16,670 nucleotides of DNA from an uncultured Saprospiraceae bacterium (GTDB lineage: Bacteria; Bacteroidota; Bacteroidia; Chitinophagales; Saprospiraceae). The position numbers and the translations under genes were made by a program. Under the pieces are notes generated by a model. That model saw only the letters and a program-made list of their open reading frames with translations. It did not search any database and had not been told where the DNA came from. Positions within the stretch are counted from its first letter, which is position 1; each line of letters starts with the position of its first letter. The DNA lies in assembly GCA_937959375.1 (NCBI GenBank), contig CALGLS010000072.1, positions 1-16,670 on the forward strand, written 5' to 3'. Shown here one piece after another: positions 1 through 8,900 of the stretch.

Positions 1-1
1 A

Positions 2-3000
2 AAACTTTGTGTTACTTCTACCAATACCTTACTAACTAAAGATGATGATTTGATCGTAGGTTCAGAAATGGGAGGAGACATGTATATGGGAGGAGCCATG
101 AATCTAATTTTTGGTATTACCGATGCCCTCACTTATAATGACACAACCTGTACTTACCATGTAAACGAAGAAGTTTTCATTAGACCGGATGGTTTTGCGA
201 CCAATTATCTATATTCTGAAACGCATATTAAAAATGTCATCATTCCTGATTTATTGAGCAACGTTTTGGATACTGCTTCCGCAGAAATGTGGCAACAGAT
301 CATTCAACGAAATGAAGAAACCAAAGCACAAGCTGTCTTTGAACAAAACCTATCATTTGACGGTGGTGTGGTTTATGAATATGCGCAGCAAACAGAAACG
401 AGCGAGTCAACTACTTTTGATTTCTCTGTAGACGTTGATCTCGATTTTGCAGTAGCTGCTGGTCTTTATATTGGTGGCGTTGGTGGAGAAGATCAGGTTT
501 CTATCAACATGGGCTGGGCATATGGAGGTTCTGAATCTACTTCAGAAACTGAAACAACTGAAGTTGGGTACCATTTGGAAGACAATGACAATGGTGACAA
601 CTTTTCTATTAATATTTTGAGAGATCAGGTTTTTGGAACACCCGTATTTACAACCGTTTCGGGTCAATCTTCTTGTCCACATGAACCAAATACACAAAAC
701 CGTGATCAAGTTGGTATTGAAGTAGATCAAGCGGTGATGGTCAATATTCCTGAAACCGAACCAGCTGTATTCAACTTTACGGTAAGTAATACTTCACCTA
801 GTGAAGACACGAGAGTATACATGATGGCGCTTGCTGCAGCTACAAATTCTGATGGTGCTATTGTCAAAATCAATGGCCAACCAACAACCGATCCTATTGC
901 CTTTAGCCTTGCATACTTGGAAACCTCAGAAGTGACTGTGACTATTGAAAAAGGACCAGTCGAATACGATTATGAAGATTTAGACATTCTGTTTTATGCA
1001 GACTGTGAACGACAGCGTGCCGTATTTGATCTTGGTATTAAAACCGACTCACTCTTTGAGCAAAAGATTCCGATCAGTGCGCATTTTATCGAATCCTGTA
1101 GTGATGTTGAAATCGAATTCCCACTGCCAGACTGGGTGGTTACTCCTGCCAATGGAGACTCTGTAGCAATTACACTAAATAGTTATGATGTAGACGATTC
1201 CGATATGGAATTACTCCGTGTGCAATACCGCGAGATTGATGGAAATGGTGCATGGGTCAACATTGTAGAAGTAGAAAAAGATTCACTAAATCCGCTTTTT
1301 GAAACCGTCTATTGGGATGTAAGTGCATTGGCAGATGGCCCTTATGAAATCCGAGCTTTGTCACAGTGTACTGGATTTTTACCGATAGGTTTATCCTCTG
1401 TCATTCCAGGTAGATTAGAACGTGTTCCACCTGCACTTTTAGGAGTACCTGAACCTGCTGATGGTATACTACATGCCGCCGACCAAATCTACATTGAATT
1501 CTCTGAAGATATTGATTGTGCTGCTATGTTAGCTAATGTGCTCGATCACGTAAGCTTAATCAACACAGAAACAAATACGCTTTTAAACTTCGATGTTTCT
1601 TGTATAGCAAACCGAATTTATATTGTTCCTACAGATCAAAATGAGTTTCTTGAAAACAGGATACTACGTGCAGAAGTTACAGGCATTGAAGACTTAGCTG
1701 GCAATGCCATTCCAGAACCAATCAATTGGGAATTCCTAGTTGACCGAAATCCTTTGAAGTGGGCAGATGGCCACATTGATGATATAAAATATACGGATGA
1801 AAGTTGGTTAGTAACACGTACTATTCAAAACTTAGGTGGTCAAACTGCGGGGTTCACATTGGAAGATGTTCCTGCATGGATCATCCCTTCTACCCTTTCA
1901 GGAGAAATTCCTGCCGGAGGTACAGAGGTCATTGTTTTTACGGTATCTGATCAAATTGCAAACGGTCAATACACGGGAACCATTCAGCTACACAACACAT
2001 CTGGTATGGGAGATGAACCGCTTAATTTAAATCTGAGTGTTATCTGTCATCCACCAGATTGGTCTGTCGATCCAAGTCAATATTGGTACAACATGTCTTT
2101 TACCGTTGAGCTAGATATTGAAGGTGAAATTTCTAACGATGAGAATGACATCGTTGCAGCATTTATTGATGGCGAACTTCGTGGATTGGCGCATGTTGAA
2201 TATGAAGATGCTCCTACGATTGAACGCTATTTGGCTTACCTCACGGTTTATTCCAATGCCTTAGATACAGGTGAAATTAGTTTCCAAATTTGGGATGCAT
2301 CTACTTGTTTATTGTATGGTTCTGTACTTGAAACCTACACCTTTACTAATGATGATACACAAGGGGAACCTGAGAATCCTGATGTTTTACACACGCAGAA
2401 TATCGTACTTCGCGAAATCCCCATCCACAGTGGCTGGAATTGGATTTCATTTAACCTTGACATGCCGGACAAAGCAATTAATACTGTTTTAGAAAGTTTA
2501 GATCATCCAGAAGAATGTTATGTAAAAGATCGGGGTAATTTTGCAGATTATAGTACTAATTACCAGTCATGGGAAGGTTCGCTTACCCATATGAGCTATA
2601 CCACAATGTATCAATATAAAGGTACACAGAATGACACCATCAGTCTTTTAGGCCACCCTATTAACCCAGATACCATTGCCATCTCATTAGATAGTAATTG
2701 GAACTGGATTGGGTACTTGCCCCAACAAGGAAGTTCTGTAGATGAAGCACTTTCATCATTAGAACCACTCAATGGAGATCTTGTAAAAGGCCAAACTTCA
2801 TTTGCACAATATGTAGCAGGCGTTGGATGGGTTGGAAGTTTGAATTTTATGGAAGCGCCAAATGGTTATATATTGAGAATCACTAACGGTGGCACACTTG
2901 AGCAACTTATTGGTGATGATCCAAATCTCAATTTTGCAGGAGGTAACAACGGTCAAATACGCAACAATGGAAGTATTCAGGCAACAGTACGATCCAACAT

Positions 3001-3628
3001 TTGGGATATTAATCCAGCTGCTTTTGAATACAGTATGACCGTGATTGCTGTAATAGAAGAAGATGAATTCAATTTATTAAAAGAAGGAGATGAAGTTGCA
3101 GCATTTGTAAATGGTGAAGTGCGAGGAGTTGGTCAACCGATTTACATCGAACCAATGGACGCATACATGCTCTTTTTGACGACCTACTCCAATGAGAACA
3201 ACCAAACTTTAAACTTTAAATACTATGACTCAGCAACTACTGAGATTCATGAAATTAATGAAATGATGTCATTTGTTATCAATGAAAATCACGGTTCAGT
3301 TGATGAACCAGGAGTGTTTACTTTAGCCTCTACGACTTCATCCGTCGACTTAGAAATACCACTGGTAATGAAGGTAATGCCAAATCCGTTTAATGATGTT
3401 ACCAACATTAATTTTGTGTTACCTATCGCCGATGAAATTACGATCAAAGTTATTGACATGCTCGGAAATGTGGTTCGACAACAACAGATACAACTCGGTG
3501 CTGGCATGCACACAGTTGAGTTGAATGCGACAGAAGCGAATCAACCTGACTTAAGTAATGGCGTCTACTTTATTAGTTTGGAAGGAGCATCCGGAAAAGC
3601 AAGTGAACAGGTGTTATTAGTAAAATAG
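2..3628 (+). CDS. 3' part of a giant T9SS type A surface protein (5'-truncated by window edge)
   Basis: The frame is open back to position 2 with no credible start. The TTG at 50 is just an internal codon, so the real gene begins upstream of the window. Numbering from that TTG, the order is as follows. Residues ~150-340 hold a Ser/Thr/acid-rich beta region with a 'GDNFSINILRDQVFGTPVF...SGQSSCP' segment. Residues ~350-455 look Ig-like. Residues ~461-566 resemble an SbsA-type Ig domain ('GVPEPADGILHAADQIYIEF'). Residues ~570-666 are BACON-like. A 'DGELRG' module follows at 671-780, two tandem 'WNWI' repeats at ~795-955, and a second 'NGEVRG' module at 985-1093. The end (1107-1192) is a T9SS type A sorting domain, with MPNPF, 'IKVIDMLGNVV' and a terminal 'NGVYFISL...VLLVK'. 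The protein should therefore be exported across the outer membrane and anchored or released there. No catalytic motif is visible, so the function is unknown; adhesion or a surface-structure role is inference. Confidence 0.93.
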   Translation, partial: KLCVTSTNTLLTKDDDLIVGSEMGGDMYMGGAMNLIFGITDALTYNDTTCTYHVNEEVFIRPDGFATNYLYSETHIKNVIIPDLLSNVLDTASAEMWQQIIQRNEETKAQAVFEQNLSFDGGVVYEYAQQTETSESTTFDFSVDVDLDFAVAAGLYIGGVGGEDQVSINMGWAYGGSESTSETETTEVGYHLEDNDNGDNFSINILRDQVFGTPVFTTVSGQSSCPHEPNTQNRDQVGIEVDQAVMVNIPETEPAVFNFTVSNTSPSEDTRVYMMALAAATNSDGAIVKINGQPTTDPIAFSLAYLETSEVTVTIEKGPVEYDYEDLDILFYADCERQRAVFDLGIKTDSLFEQKIPISAHFIESCSDVEIEFPLPDWVVTPANGDSVAITLNSYDVDDSDMELLRVQYREIDGNGAWVNIVEVEKDSLNPLFETVYWDVSALADGPYEIRALSQCTGFLPIGLSSVIPGRLERVPPALLGVPEPADGILHAADQIYIEFSEDIDCAAMLANVLDHVSLINTETNTLLNFDVSCIANRIYIVPTDQNEFLENRILRAEVTGIEDLAGNAIPEPINWEFLVDRNPLKWADGHIDDIKYTDESWLVTRTIQNLGGQTAGFTLEDVPAWIIPSTLSGEIPAGGTEVIVFTVSDQIANGQYTGTIQLHNTSGMGDEPLNLNLSVICHPPDWSVDPSQYWYNMSFTVELDIEGEISNDENDIVAAFIDGELRGLAHVEYEDAPTIERYLAYLTVYSNALDTGEISFQIWDASTCLLYGSVLETYTFTNDDTQGEPENPDVLHTQNIVLREIPIHSGWNWISFNLDMPDKAINTVLESLDHPEECYVKDRGNFADYSTNYQSWEGSLTHMSYTTMYQYKGTQNDTISLLGHPINPDTIAISLDSNWNWIGYLPQQGSSVDEALSSLEPLNGDLVKGQTSFAQYVAGVGWVGSLNFMEAPNGYILRITNGGTLEQLIGDDPNLNFAGGNNGQIRNNGSIQATVRSNIWDINPAAFEYSMTVIAVIEEDEFNLLKEGDEVAAFVNGEVRGVGQPIYIEPMDAYMLFLTTYSNENNQTLNFKYYDSATTEIHEINEMMSFVINENHGSVDEPGVFTLASTTSSVDLEIPLVMKVMPNPFNDVTNINFVLPIADEITIKVIDMLGNVVRQQQIQLGAGMHTVELNATEANQPDLSNGVYFISLEGASGKASEQVLLVK
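2060..2390 (+). repeat. 'DGELRG' module, copy 1
   Basis: This protein-level repeat encodes about 110 residues. It opens with W-S-V-D-P-x-x-Y-x-Y-x-M, continues to 'VAAFIDGELRG' about 32 residues in, and then 'YLAYLTVYSN' and 'ISFQIWD'. Copy 2 is in the same gene and copy 3 is in the next gene. The predicted character is all-beta, with no charged catalytic cluster visible. I recall similar unnamed modules in other Bacteroidota surface proteins but cannot name a family. Confidence 0.8.
2432..2915 (+). repeat. Two tandem 'WNWI' repeats
   Basis: Two consecutive copies of about 80 residues share one pattern: GWNWIS / NWNWIG, then 'LESLD' / 'LSSLE', then 'VKDRGNFADY' / 'VKGQTSFAQY', then 'WEGSL' / 'WVGSL', then 'MYQYKG' / 'GYILRITNGG'. 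The copies begin near 2432 and 2696. They sit exactly between the two 'DGELRG' modules of the same protein. The function is unknown; the regular Trp, Gly and Tyr positions suggest a small beta fold. Confidence 0.8.
3002..3330 (+). repeat. 'DGELRG' module, copy 2
   Basis: This copy encodes W-D-I-N-P-x-x-F-E-Y-S-M-T, then 'EVAAFVNGEVRGVG', 'AYMLFLTTYSN' and 'LNFKYYDS'. It is the same length as copy 1 to within a few residues. It lies directly before the T9SS sorting domain of the first gene. Confidence 0.8.
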
Positions 3629-3656
3629 AAATTTTAATATTTTAATTCTGAATAGG

Positions 3657-3694
3657 GTCCACGATCGTTAAATTTCATTTATACGATCGTGGAC
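3657..3694. terminator. Long perfect inverted repeat between the first two genes
   Basis: GTCCACGATCGT (3657-3668) and ACGATCGTGGAC (3683-3694) are perfect 12-bp arms. Inside them TAAAT (3669-3673) can pair with ATTTA (3677-3681) if one T is bulged, giving a stem of about 17 bp with a 3-nt loop. It begins 28 bases after the stop codon of the first gene, which fits a terminator. No T-run follows the second arm, so an intrinsic terminator is not certain. An mRNA 3'-end stabiliser or a protein-binding palindrome (core CGATCG) is possible. Confidence 0.5.
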
Positions 3695-3799
3695 ATTTCA
3701 GGATTATACCTATTTTCTGTCAAGCCTTACCAATAGATAAATTTTCTCAAATCAGTTAAATTAAAACACTGTAATAGAAACGCCAAAAAAACAAACTAC

Positions 3800-5158
3800 A
3801 TGCGATTAAAAATCCTACTTTTAACCTGCTTCTCAATTTTGTATTTATCAAGCTATGGAAATTCATTTACAAAAATTTGTCTTGATACAATTCCTCGAGT
3901 AAAAAGAAATGTGCCAATACTCGCAGCAGGACCAAGTGGCAGTGTTAATCACCCTCCCATTATCAATAACATACCCGATCAGGTTATTAGCGCTGGCGAT
4001 ACTTTTCCAAAGTTAGACTTAAATAATTTTTTAGATGAACCAAACAACGATCCTGTTGATTGGTCTTACTATTTTTCTAATGAATTATCAAACGATGAAA
4101 ATCCAAGTTGGAGCGTTAATCCTAGTAACTTTGCGTATAGCATGACAATGACAGTACGTATGAGAGTTCGCGATACCTTCCCTGATGCTAGTGGTCATAA
4201 ACTAGCTGCTTTTCACGATGGAGAATTACGAGGTGTTGTATCGGCTAATGCTATAGGCCCTAATTGGATATTTTATTTAACCATTTATTCTAATCAAGCA
4301 AACGACTCCATTTCATTCAGATATTATCATCAAGATCACAGTTCTGTTTTCATGGTTGATGATTCTTTAAAGTTTGTTTCACAAAAAAATATAGGAAATA
4401 CAGACAATCCGTATTATATGAATGCAGGGTTTCTCAAATTAGAACAAAACGCTTCGATACTTTGTCCTCAAATAATTGACCCCGACAGCATGTGGTCAGA
4501 TACCGTATATGTCGTTGCTACTGAAAATGGTACTACTCAAAATTTTTCTACAACTAGTCGGATCATTTACCGAGTTGGCGACAATCCTTCATTGCCAGTT
4601 GACTTAGTTTACTTTTCTGGAAAAAAACAAAACCAAGATGCCTTATTAGAATGGGAAATTGCCAACCCAGACAATTTTCGAGGATTTGAAATTCAACGTG
4701 CGAATCGATTTTCAGAGCAGAGTGAATTAGAATGGATGCCTATCTCATTTGAAGAACACCTTCCGGAACAATACCATTATCAATATCTTGATGAGTCCGC
4801 AAATGTATCAGATAATTATTATCGTCTAAAAATGATTGACTATGATAATAGCTATGAGTACTCCAACATCATTAACATAAGTTTTGGTGAACAAGCTCCA
4901 TTTACAGTTAACTTTTTTCCTAACCCCGTAGCTCATCAATTATTTCATATGGAGATTGAAACTAAAAGTCCAAGTTTAATCAACCTAAAGGTCATTAATG
5001 CAAATGGTCAGGTAATGCTTTCGCAGGATATGGAATCAGGAGGTATTCGTGAATTAATCCCCATTGACATTTCTCAACTTAATACTGGTGTATATTGGGC
5101 ACATGTCAAAATTGGAACTCGAGTTGAGCATAAATGTTTTTCAGTGATACGCGAATAG
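3800..5158 (+). CDS. T9SS type A sorted secreted protein with a 'DGELRG' module
   Basis: The protein has 452 residues. It starts at an ATG with a good Sec signal peptide ('MRLKILLLTCFSILYLSSYG'), which supports this start. Residues ~50-95 ('NHPPIINNIPDQVISAGDTF...DWSYYFSNELS') look like the first half of an Ig/cadherin-like domain. Residues 104-213 are the 'DGELRG' module shared with the upstream gene. Residues ~220-260 ('DSMWSDTVYVVATENG') look like the second half of the interrupted domain. Residues ~265-361 are the FnIII-like domain common before T9SS tails ('LPVDLVYFSG', 'WEIANPDNFRGFEIQRA', 'YYRLKMIDYDNSYEYSN'). The end, ~367-452, is a type A sorting domain ('FFPNPV', 'LKVINANGQVM', 'NTGVYWAHV'). 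A cell-surface location is expected. It lies 171 bases after the first gene in the same orientation, with an inverted repeat between, so co-transcription is doubtful. No enzymatic motif is seen. Confidence 0.94.
   Translation: MRLKILLLTCFSILYLSSYGNSFTKICLDTIPRVKRNVPILAAGPSGSVNHPPIINNIPDQVISAGDTFPKLDLNNFLDEPNNDPVDWSYYFSNELSNDENPSWSVNPSNFAYSMTMTVRMRVRDTFPDASGHKLAAFHDGELRGVVSANAIGPNWIFYLTIYSNQANDSISFRYYHQDHSSVFMVDDSLKFVSQKNIGNTDNPYYMNAGFLKLEQNASILCPQIIDPDSMWSDTVYVVATENGTTQNFSTTSRIIYRVGDNPSLPVDLVYFSGKKQNQDALLEWEIANPDNFRGFEIQRANRFSEQSELEWMPISFEEHLPEQYHYQYLDESANVSDNYYRLKMIDYDNSYEYSNIINISFGEQAPFTVNFFPNPVAHQLFHMEIETKSPSLINLKVINANGQVMLSQDMESGGIRELIPIDISQLNTGVYWAHVKIGTRVEHKCFSVIRE
4109..4440 (+). repeat. 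'DGELRG' module, copy 3 (second gene)
   Basis: This copy encodes W-S-V-N-P-S-N-F-A-Y-S-M-T, then 'LAAFHDGELRGV', 'IFYLTIYSN' and 'ISFRYYHQD'. The length (~332 nt) matches copies 1 and 2. It resembles copy 2 at its opening (F-x-Y-S-M-T) and copy 1 at 'DGELRG'. Confidence 0.8.
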
Positions 5159-5837
5159 TGCTTAAACAAATTTGATATAAGTTTTTCTTTTTAAAAACTA
5201 GGAAGTTTTCTCAAAAACCTACTACGAGGAAATCATTAGATAAAAAACAGGCAGTCTACAACTAGGCTAACCCTGCTATCGGCAAGTATGCTCCCATCAT
5301 TTTTATAATTTCATGTAGCCATCTGTTTGTTTTTTCTAAAATTTAAGTATCTTGGCAGCATTAAACATATAAATCAGAAAACACTTATTTCCAATAGACA
5401 ATTCTAAGCTCCCCTAAATGAAGTTCTTTTTTAAAACTTCCATCTAAATAGTCAAGCGATATAATGCCTGAAGACTTGCTTTATTGTAGGTTTTTTTGAT
5501 AAAAAAGTTCTTTTAAGATATTTAAGACTAGCAACTATCTCTTTCAACATTTCATGTACATCTAAACTCTATATTTTAAGGACTTGCCAGATCCTGTTTA
5601 GATAAAGCTGTACTAGTCTTGACCCCAAGAATGAATAGGATGACGATTTGGAATTTCACCAATCAAATCCAGAAAGAGATCTTCCATTGGGTGCTCGTTC
5701 ATGTAAATGAATGCCTCTGGAAATGGCATAGGCATCGGGACTCACAAATCTGTAACAGACTTGCCCGATGCTCTTATAAACTTACAGCAGAGAAGACCGC
5801 AAACAACTCTCCTCTTCTGATACTTATACGCTAAAAC
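5159..5837. other. Gene-poor intergenic region, convergent
   Basis: This stretch lies between the ends of two convergent genes. A weak AT-only hairpin at 5180-5199 (AGTTTTT / AAAAACT), 21 bases after the upstream stop, could be a poor terminator. GAAGTT / AACTTC forms another small hairpin at 5420-5440. Imperfect inverted repeats occur at 5202-5222 and 5486-5510. The right part (about 5600-5800) is less AT-rich and shows possible coding debris on the minus strand. No confident gene is present. Confidence 0.6.
5613..5781 (-). pseudogene. Possible decayed coding remnant or small ORF
   Basis: Two overlapping minus-strand frames read like protein. One (5781 to 5656, 41 codons plus stop, no start codon) contains 'FVSPDAYAISRGIHLHERAP'. 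The other (ATG at 5735 to TAG at 5613, 40 residues) contains 'FPEAFIYMNEHPMEDLFLDL' and ends 'IHSWGQD'. Upstream of that ATG the same frame stays readable through a single TGA. This could be a frameshifted remnant of an older gene or a short real ORF. No promoter element was found and the family is not recognised. Confidence 0.2.
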
Positions 5838-5877
5838 AATAAAAAACCGCTAGTTGAACAACTAGCGGTTTTTTATT
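5838..5877 (-). terminator. Strong intrinsic terminator of the beta-helix protein gene
   Basis: AATAAAAAACCGCTAGTTG (5838-5856) and CAACTAGCGGTTTTTTATT (5859-5877) are perfect 19-bp arms with a GAAC tip. On the minus strand the GC stem ends in a run of six T, 39 bases past the stop codon at 5916-5918. The hairpin is symmetrical, so it could also stop transcription arriving from the plus strand. Confidence 0.9.
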
Positions 5878-5915
5878 AAAGAAAATTATTTTACTGGCAA
5901 AGTACTTGGACTAAA

Positions 5916-8900
5916 TTAATACATTCTTGCCACTACAACCCGCTTACTAACCTGTCGCAAATCTCCAGACTTAGCCCTTATAACATACATCCCATTTAGC
6001 AAGTTACTAAAATCAAGTCGCGCTACAGATGAAGTTACCTCATCTACTTCATGCACAAATTGAAGCGTTCCATATTGATCATAAACAAATAACTTCACGC
6101 TCCTACCTTCAAAGTGCTTTAGATCAATATCAGCAAAATCCATCGCTGGATTCGGGAATATTGTAAAGTCTACAAGAGGACTCATTTCAATGGCACGCAC
6201 AGCGGAATAACGCTCTGATCCATCCGTATTGATCGTCAGGATTCGATAGTAATTCATTCCATCAATTGGATCAATATCTTTCGTTGAAAAACGCAAGGCA
6301 TCTGAACTGTTCTTATCATTCATTACCTCAAATAAATCTTCAAAGTTTTCACCATCTGCAGAACGCTCTACCACAAAGTAATCCGTTTTGTAAGTTGTAT
6401 TCGTCACCCATTCTAAATGAGCAGCTCCACGATTATTCATTACTGTAAAGAAATTATAATCCGCATTTGAATTTCCTACAAGCCCAGATCCTCCGGTAAT
6501 TACGACAGCATAGTCTTCCACCTCTCCAAACACAAACGATCCACAAGACGAAGCATAACCTTCTTGACTCATGATCACACGCATCCCCGTTGCACCATTC
6601 ACTGCAGATGCTGGAATCGAAATATTTCCTGTCAGAGGTGGTACCGTTTGCGGAGCCGTTCCTCCAGGACTAATACCTTGGAATGCTAACTCAGTTGCAT
6701 CATCAAAAACACCATCTTGGTTATAATCAATCCAAACACTAAAGTATTCATCCCATTGCGTCCAACTAAAAGTCGCTTGCATACTAATTGGATATGAAGC
6801 GCCTGCATTTACCGTTGTACTCAAATCTGTATAATCGGTGTATTGACTCTTACCACTATCGTTATTAATTGCTCCAAAAGTTACATTGCTAATCCACTGC
6901 TGCCAAGGTTGCTGACCAGAAGCTGCACAGTAAGTTGGAAACTCACCTGTACTCGCAGGATTTATCGTAATGGTAAAACTACAGTTCTCCACATTTCCAC
7001 AATTGTCAGTAGCTGAATAAGCAATCGTTGTTACACCCGCTGTAAACGAAGAACCACTCGGAGGCCCACTGGTTTGATTCACCACAACGGTTCCAGTTGG
7101 ACAATCAGTTGATGTAGTTGGTAAATCCCAAAACACTGGCACACTTGTATTCGAACCAGTTAAGGTTTCTGTTATATTTCCTGGACAACTAATCGAAAGC
7201 GTTGTTGCAATCTCCTGAACAATCACATCAAACGAACAATTTTCAACATTACTACAATCGTCAGTAGCTTGATAGGAAATCGTTGTACTTCCCAATGGGA
7301 ATGTGCTACCACTCGCAGGTCCTCCAGTTTGTGTCAAAACTGCTGTACCCGTACAAGTTGTACTAACAGTTGGTAGTGACCAGGAAGCTACTGCACTAGT
7401 TGAGCCAGGTGCTGCAGTTACAACTACATTGTTGGGACAAACCAAACTTAGTATAGGTCCACTTGCATTAATCACAATTGTATAATCTTCTACCTCGCCA
7501 TAAGTAAAGGCTTCGCAAGGATCTGCATAAGCATCACGCTGCATAGACATACGCATCCGCGTAGCACCAGGAGTTGCGTTGGCTGGTATCACAATAGTTC
7601 CAGTAATAGGAGGAGGATTGGTTCCACTTTGTCCGATTGGAGTTATCGCAGAGAACGCAACTTCGTTGGCATCTGTAAAATCACCATCACCATTGTAATC
7701 AATCCAAACTCGGATATACTCATTGAAGTGTGGCCAACTAAAAATTGGATCAACCGCTATAGTATAAGCACCTCCTTGATTTACATTCGTTGATTGATCC
7801 GTAAAGTCGCCATAGCGATCTTTTCCTGAATCGTTATTTATCGTAGCAAAAGTTACATTTTCAACCCATTCAATCCACGGTTGGTTTCCTATGGAAGCAC
7901 AGTAATCAACAGGACCTCCAACATATGGATTTACGGTTACGGTTGCTTGGCAAGTTGCCGTGTTACCATTTCCATCATTTACCAAAAGGGTAACAGTATT
8001 TGCACCAATGTTAGTCGTATTAAAAGTAGAAGGCGTAACACTTACCAAGTTTACAGCACCACAATTATCAGTACCACTAGCGTAAACATCCTCTGGGATT
8101 ATTGAGGCAGATCCACTACTACTCAAAGTAATGGTAACATTCTGACAAGAAACCGTTGGAGGTGTGTTATCAGAAACTCCTTCGTCCGTTTGATCATTAC
8201 AATTGTTGTCGATTCCGTCACATAGCTCAGGAGCTCCTGGGTAAGTGTTTTCATCGCTATCATCACAATCCTCATCGTTGCTTACATAACCCGCTGGTTG
8301 TGTACAAGCTGTAATGGTATTGTTTGGATCACCAAAAGTGTCACCATCTGTATCTGCGTAAAACGTGATATCTCCAGTCTCATCCGTTTCGTTATTACAG
8401 TTGTTGTCAAGACCATCACAGATTTCAGGAGCACCTGGATAAACGGTGTTATCATTCGGATCACAGTCACAAGCATTACCAGCAGGATCGCCATCATTAT
8501 TTGCTTGACCAGCGTTTGGAATATTTGGACAGTTATCCACATTGTCAGCAATACCATCACCATCAGAATCACCTGTTGTAAATTCGTAAACGCCCATATC
8601 TACTGTAGTAGAAACAATACGTGCTTGGTTATCCAGATCAACGGTAACTCCAGTGCTCTCGATAGAAGAATTATCTCCAGCGTTTTTAGCAGGTGAGTCT
8701 ACAGTCAAATGGAAATCACCTCCATCTGCATCTACGAATAGTGGGTCTTGATTGTAAATCATTCCTGAACCACAGTTTACATCACCACCACTAGAGTAAG
8801 TGATGTCATTGCAATTCGAAACATCAACTGTCGAAAAACTAATATTTAAAACGGGAGTACCACTACCACTAAAATGAACAAGTCTGTTAAATCCTCCAAG

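Noticed and set aside
5619..5834. Plus-strand 71-codon ORF
   Set aside because: The translation is Trp/His/Arg-rich without signal or domain character, it runs into the terminator, and the opposite strand reads more like protein.
8298..8696. Plus-strand 132-codon ORF inside the beta-helix protein gene
   Set aside because: It lies opposite the MopE/thrombospondin-3 region, whose repetitive Asp/Asn codons leave the complementary frame open. The translation is an Ile/Thr/Val/Cys-rich shadow.
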